Positions 12,372-15,624 of a stretch of DNA of 15,624 nt are shown in pieces. The notes beneath the pieces were generated by a model. It saw nothing but the letters and a program-made list of their open reading frames with translations. It made no database searches and was not told the origin of the DNA. The translations under genes were made by a program, and so were the position numbers. The number at the start of each line of letters is the position of its first letter. Position 1 is the first letter of the stretch. This stretch comes from an uncultured Clostridia bacterium. GTDB taxonomy: Bacteria; Bacillota; Clostridia; Christensenellales; UBA1242. The DNA is taken from positions 1 through 15,624 of the forward strand of contig CAKVMF010000008.1 in NCBI GenBank assembly GCA_934771675.1. The letters run 5' to 3'.

Positions 12372-15042
12372 AACAGAAAACAAAAAACAAGTAGATTTTT
12401 CAAACATTAGAGAAATGCAAAACATTTTGAGATCAAACTCGATCTCTTCTTTTGCGTCTAATCTAAAAACTTTTAAACAGAGATTAAACACTATTGGTGC
12501 AAAAATTGTTGAAGTTAAAAAATCAGCACCAAAACCTGTTGAAGTTAAATCAAAAGAGCCATCTGCTGTAGCTCAAACTCCAAGACCGGTTGAACAACCT
12601 GAAAAGAAAACAGTTGCACAGTCAGCGGTTTCTCATACACAAGATAGACCAGCTGGAAAGGTTGCCGCAAACAATAATCAAAATTATCAAAGACCTAGAC
12701 AATTTGATAACAACAATAGGTTTGGAAATGGTCAAAATAATCAAAACGGGTTTAGACAAAATAGACCTGGTTTTGCTGGCCAATCACAAAATGGTTATGG
12801 TCCACGTCAAAACGGTCAAGGAAATTACCAAGGCAATTATCAAAATCGCCAAAATGGAAAGTTCACTCCAACTGGCGAACGTAGATTTGATAACAATAAT
12901 CAATATGGTGATAGACGTCAAAATTCATTTGGAGGTGCAAGTTCTGGTTATAACTCAAGACCAGGTGACAGGCCAAACTTCCAAAGAAAACCTTTTGGTG
13001 CAAATGGTGGTTCTGGAAATTCTGGTTATGTTCCAAGACTTCCAAGAGCAACTGAAAGTTTTGACGCAAGCACTCTTGCAAAAACAAACAATCGTGGAAC
13101 TCAAAAGAAGAAGTCTACTTTTGATAAAAATAATGATGAAAAGAAGTCATTAAACAAAAAAGCATTAAAGATGCGTGGTTATGTTGACGAAAACAGTGTT
13201 GATGAAAGTGAACTTCAGGATCAAGTTTCATTCAAAAAGCACTCAAAGAAAGTTAAAGACGAACCAGTTATTCAAAAACCAGTTCAAAAAATTGATCATG
13301 CTGTTATCACAACCGACAATTTGACTGTTAAGATTTTGGCAGAAACTATTGGAAAGTCAGTTCCTGAACTTATGGGCAAGTTCTTGCTTTTAGGTATGAT
13401 GGTTAACATAAACAGCAATATTGATTTTGATTCTGCAGAACTTGTTGCTTCTGAATTTGGCATTACTCTTGAAAGAAAAGTTGAAAAATCTTTCGAAGAA
13501 AAACTTGCTGATTCATACTCAAGTATTGTTGACAGTGATGAAGATTTGCAGAAACGCCCAGCGGTTGTGTGTGTTATGGGACACGTTGACCATGGTAAAA
13601 CATCTCTTCTTGACCAAATCAGAAAAACAAATGTTGTTAGTGGTGAAGCCGGTGGTATCACACAAAGTATTGGTGCTTATACAATCAAAATTAATGGCGA
13701 AGATATAACATTTATTGATACTCCAGGACACGCAGCATTCACTGCAATGCGTGAAAGGGGTGCAAAACTCACAGATATCGCAATTCTCGTTGTTGCCGCA
13801 GATGATGGTGTTATGCCACAAACTGTTGAATGTATCAAACAAATCAAAGAAACAAAATGTCCTATGATTGTTGCAATCAACAAAATTGATACACCAAAAG
13901 CAAATATTGAAAATGTAAAAACACAACTTGCAGCATATGATGTTTTGCCAGAAGAATGGGGTGGCGATGCAATCATTGTTCCAATTTCTGCAAAACAAGG
14001 TATAAATATTGACAAACTTCTCGAAATGGTATTGTTTGTTGCTGAATATCAAAACTTAAGAGCAAATCCAAACCGTAAAGCTTCTGGTTCTATTATTGAA
14101 GCAAAACTTGACAAAGGTGTTGGTGCTGTTGCAACAGTTCTTGTTCAAAACGGAACACTCCATGTTGGAGATTATGTTGTTGTTGGAACTTGCACTGGAA
14201 AAGTTCGTGCTATGACAAATGACAAACATGAAAGAATCAAGAGTGCAGGCCCTTCAATGCCGGTTCAAATTATTGGTCTTAGTGGTGTGCCAAATGCTGG
14301 TGATGAACTTTATGTTGTTGATGAAAAGATGAGCCGTCAAGTTGCTTTGGAACGTCAAAATCAAGCCAAAGTTGACATGATTAAGAGTGCTGATCTTTCA
14401 ATCGAAAATATGATGAACAAGATTGCTGATAGTAATTTCAAAGATTACAACGTTATTGTTAAAGCTGATGTTCAAGGTTCAGTTGAAGCTCTTAGAAGCA
14501 CACTTTCTGAAATCAAAAATGATGAAGTTAAAGTTAGATTTGTTAGCGGTGGTGTTGGTGCTGTTAATGAAAATGATGTTAGTATGGCGCAAGCTTCAAA
14601 TGCAACAATCATTGCATTTAACACAAAAACAGACTTTAAAGCAAAAGTTCTTGCTGACAAATATAAAATTGAAATTGTTAATTCAAAAATCATTTATGAA
14701 ATTTTGGATTATGTAACTGAAAAAATCAACAAAATGGTTGCTCCAAAATATAGAGAAATTGTTACTGGTCACGCAGAAATCAGAGCAACATTCAAGGCAA
14801 GTAAAGTTGGACTTATTGCAGGAACTTATGTTCTTGATGGAAAGATTTCAAGAGATAGCAAAGTTCGTGTTATGCGTGGAGATAAAGTTTTGTTTGATGG
14901 TATGATTGGAACTCTTCAAAGAGAAAAGAATGAAGCAAAAGATGTTGATGCTGGATTTGAATGCGGTGTAACATTTAATGGATTTACTGATTTTGCGGTT
15001 GGAGATACCTTTGAAACCTACAGACTTGAAAGAATTAATTAA
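12364..15042 (+). CDS. infB: Translation initiation factor IF2 with a long N/Q/G/R-rich disordered segment
   Basis: IF2 is the GTPase that brings fMet-tRNA to the 30S subunit and promotes subunit joining. From the TTG start the protein is 892 aa. An N-terminal charged segment is followed by a low-complexity region at about residues 103-222, dominated by Asn, Gln, Gly, Arg and Tyr and almost free of Asp and hydrophobics. An IF2_N module follows at about 318-370 (LTVKILAETIGKSVPELMGK). The G domain starts with G1 GHVDHGKT (406-413), then G3 DTPGHAAF (from D452), G4 NKID (506-509) and a SAK motif. Domains II to IV complete the factor through the C-terminal fMet-tRNA-binding barrel. The catalytic parts look fully intact. 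Confidence 0.98.
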   Translation: MNKTENKKQVDFSNIREMQNILRSNSISSFASNLKTFKQRLNTIGAKIVEVKKSAPKPVEVKSKEPSAVAQTPRPVEQPEKKTVAQSAVSHTQDRPAGKVAANNNQNYQRPRQFDNNNRFGNGQNNQNGFRQNRPGFAGQSQNGYGPRQNGQGNYQGNYQNRQNGKFTPTGERRFDNNNQYGDRRQNSFGGASSGYNSRPGDRPNFQRKPFGANGGSGNSGYVPRLPRATESFDASTLAKTNNRGTQKKKSTFDKNNDEKKSLNKKALKMRGYVDENSVDESELQDQVSFKKHSKKVKDEPVIQKPVQKIDHAVITTDNLTVKILAETIGKSVPELMGKFLLLGMMVNINSNIDFDSAELVASEFGITLERKVEKSFEEKLADSYSSIVDSDEDLQKRPAVVCVMGHVDHGKTSLLDQIRKTNVVSGEAGGITQSIGAYTIKINGEDITFIDTPGHAAFTAMRERGAKLTDIAILVVAADDGVMPQTVECIKQIKETKCPMIVAINKIDTPKANIENVKTQLAAYDVLPEEWGGDAIIVPISAKQGINIDKLLEMVLFVAEYQNLRANPNRKASGSIIEAKLDKGVGAVATVLVQNGTLHVGDYVVVGTCTGKVRAMTNDKHERIKSAGPSMPVQIIGLSGVPNAGDELYVVDEKMSRQVALERQNQAKVDMIKSADLSIENMMNKIADSNFKDYNVIVKADVQGSVEALRSTLSEIKNDEVKVRFVSGGVGAVNENDVSMAQASNATIIAFNTKTDFKAKVLADKYKIEIVNSKIIYEILDYVTEKINKMVAPKYREIVTGHAEIRATFKASKVGLIAGTYVLDGKISRDSKVRVMRGDKVLFDGMIGTLQREKNEAKDVDAGFECGVTFNGFTDFAVGDTFETYRLERIN

Positions 15043-15044
15043 CA

Positions 15045-15072
15045 AAAAGGGCATTAGAAATAATGCTCTTTT
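15045..15072 (+). terminator. Terminator-like hairpin between infB and rbfA
   Basis: A 12-bp stem pairs 15045-15056 (AAAAGGGCATTA) with 15061-15072 (TAATGCTCTTTT), with one G-U pair and a GAAA tetraloop. The T run lies inside the stem and is followed by GAG, so it would be a leaky terminator at best. With rbfA starting 18 bases later it more likely attenuates or stabilises the mRNA 3' end. Confidence 0.6.
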
Positions 15073-15090
15073 GAGTTTATTGGAGAAATT

Positions 15091-15441
15091 ATGACAACAA
15101 AAAGAATGAGTCGTGTTGACTCAGAAATTCAAAAAGAATTATCACAATTGATTTTAAGATTGGATGATTCTGATTTAACATCAACAATATTTTCAATAAC
15201 AAAAGTTGAAACTTTTGCTGATTTTTCTATGGCAAAAGTTTATGTTAGTGTTTTTGGTGATGAAGAAAAAAAGAACATTTTTGTTTCAAAATTGAATCAT
15301 AACAAAAAAATGTTGAGATATGATCTTGCTCACAAAATTAGATTTAGGACAGTTCCAGATTTGATGTTCATTTTGGATGAAACCGAAGAAAGAGCTGAAA
15401 GACTTGATAAACTTTTCAAACAAATTGAAGGGGAATCTTAA
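15091..15441 (+). CDS. rbfA: 30S ribosome-binding factor A
   Basis: RbfA is a KH-type cold-shock factor for late 30S maturation and 16S rRNA 5' end processing. The 116-aa product fits the usual length. It shows the N-terminal RMSRVDSEIQKELSQLIL helix, the central VETFADFSMAKVYVSVFG strand pair and the C-terminal RTVPDLMFILDETEERAERLDKL motif. GGAG at 15082-15085 gives the ribosome binding site. The TAA stop overlaps the next ATG by one base (TAATG), so downstream translation is coupled. Confidence 0.96.
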   Translation: MTTKRMSRVDSEIQKELSQLILRLDDSDLTSTIFSITKVETFADFSMAKVYVSVFGDEEKKNIFVSKLNHNKKMLRYDLAHKIRFRTVPDLMFILDETEERAERLDKLFKQIEGES

Positions 15442-15624
15442 TGGGCAGAGTTATAGACACGATTCTTGCGGCTGAAAAGATTGCGGTTTATATTCATATC
15501 AATGTTGATTGTGATGCTATGGGTTCTGCTTTGGCATTCAAAGAAGCGCTTGAACAAAAAGGCAAGATTGTTGATATTTATGACCATTCAATGTTTCCGG
15601 AAAATTTTGCTTTTTATGGTGATT
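15441..15624 (+). CDS. DHH family phosphoesterase (NrnA-like), 5' part only
   Basis: The first 61 residues run off the window end. They contain DHH motif I, HINVDCDAMGSALAF (H19, D23, D25), which binds the catalytic manganese ions; the usual form is PDGDALGS, so Pro-Asp-Gly-Asp is Val-Asp-Cys-Asp here with both aspartates kept. DHH/DHHA1 proteins next to rbfA in Bacillota are usually NrnA-type, degrading short oligoribonucleotides and pAp. The residues shown cannot separate NrnA from a c-di-AMP phosphodiesterase or RecJ. A GAAGGGGA motif at 15427-15434 gives the ribosome binding site. Start coupling to rbfA is by TAATG. Confidence 0.88.
   Translation, partial: MGRVIDTILAAEKIAVYIHINVDCDAMGSALAFKEALEQKGKIVDIYDHSMFPENFAFYGD

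Noticed and set aside
12590..13153. Alternative + frame of 187 codons inside the low-complexity part of infB
   Set aside because: Low-complexity DNA lacks stops in several frames; there is no ribosome binding site and the IF2 frame is clearly the real one.
13519..14052. Minus-strand reading frame of 177 codons opposite infB
   Set aside because: It lies wholly over the conserved IF2 G domain, has no ribosome binding site and shows a Cys/Phe/Asn-rich composition typical of an antisense shadow.

Overview
The window looks like a core-genome segment of a low-GC, AT-rich Bacillota (Clostridia-like) bacterium, probably an uncultured lineage. The evidence is the strong AT bias, AGGAG-type ribosome binding sites, Bacillota-type gene order (rpsB-tsf...frr-uppS-cdsA-rseP-[polC locus]-rimP-nusA-rnpM-ylxQ-infB-rbfA-DHH) and lipoproteins with Gram-positive-style lipoboxes. 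All genes lie on the + strand. I saw no mobile element, CRISPR array, tRNA or rRNA.

Layout. (1) 1-91: the last codons of an unidentified gene and a strong intrinsic terminator. (2) 124-2724: a tandem array of three paralogous secreted lipoproteins of unknown function, closed by a terminator; the third has an in-frame TAA, after which 43 codons of family-like C-terminus continue in the same frame. (3) 2756-4440: an extended -10 promoter, a structured leader of about 112 nt, rpsB (S2), a short-form tsf (EF-Ts) and a perfect 12-bp terminator. (4) 4502-8306: a new promoter, then frr, a 68-aa unrecognised small protein, uppS, cdsA and rseP. pyrH, dxr and ispG, which often sit among these genes in Bacillota, are absent. 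(5) 8330-10012: at the usual polC position there is a 560-aa protein that keeps a PolC-like N-terminal region, an OB domain and a complete DEDDh proofreading exonuclease, but has no PHP and no polymerase domain. (6) 10090-15624: a promoter and a leader with two mutually exclusive hairpins, then rimP, nusA, rnpM, ylxQ, infB, rbfA and the start of a DHH phosphoesterase.

Functionally, regions 3 and 6 make translation and transcription-elongation factors: S2, EF-Ts, RRF, RimP, NusA, YlxR/RnpM, YlxQ, IF2 and RbfA. Region 4 links ribosome recycling to envelope lipid synthesis (UppS for the undecaprenyl carrier, CdsA for CDP-diacylglycerol) and intramembrane proteolysis (RseP).

The most unusual feature is the polymerase-less PolC-like exonuclease, which suggests a rearranged replicase or proofreading system in this lineage. 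Next come the rimP leader switch, the nonsense-interrupted lipoprotein, the N/Q/G/R-rich prion-like segment of IF2 and the unidentified small gene between frr and uppS.
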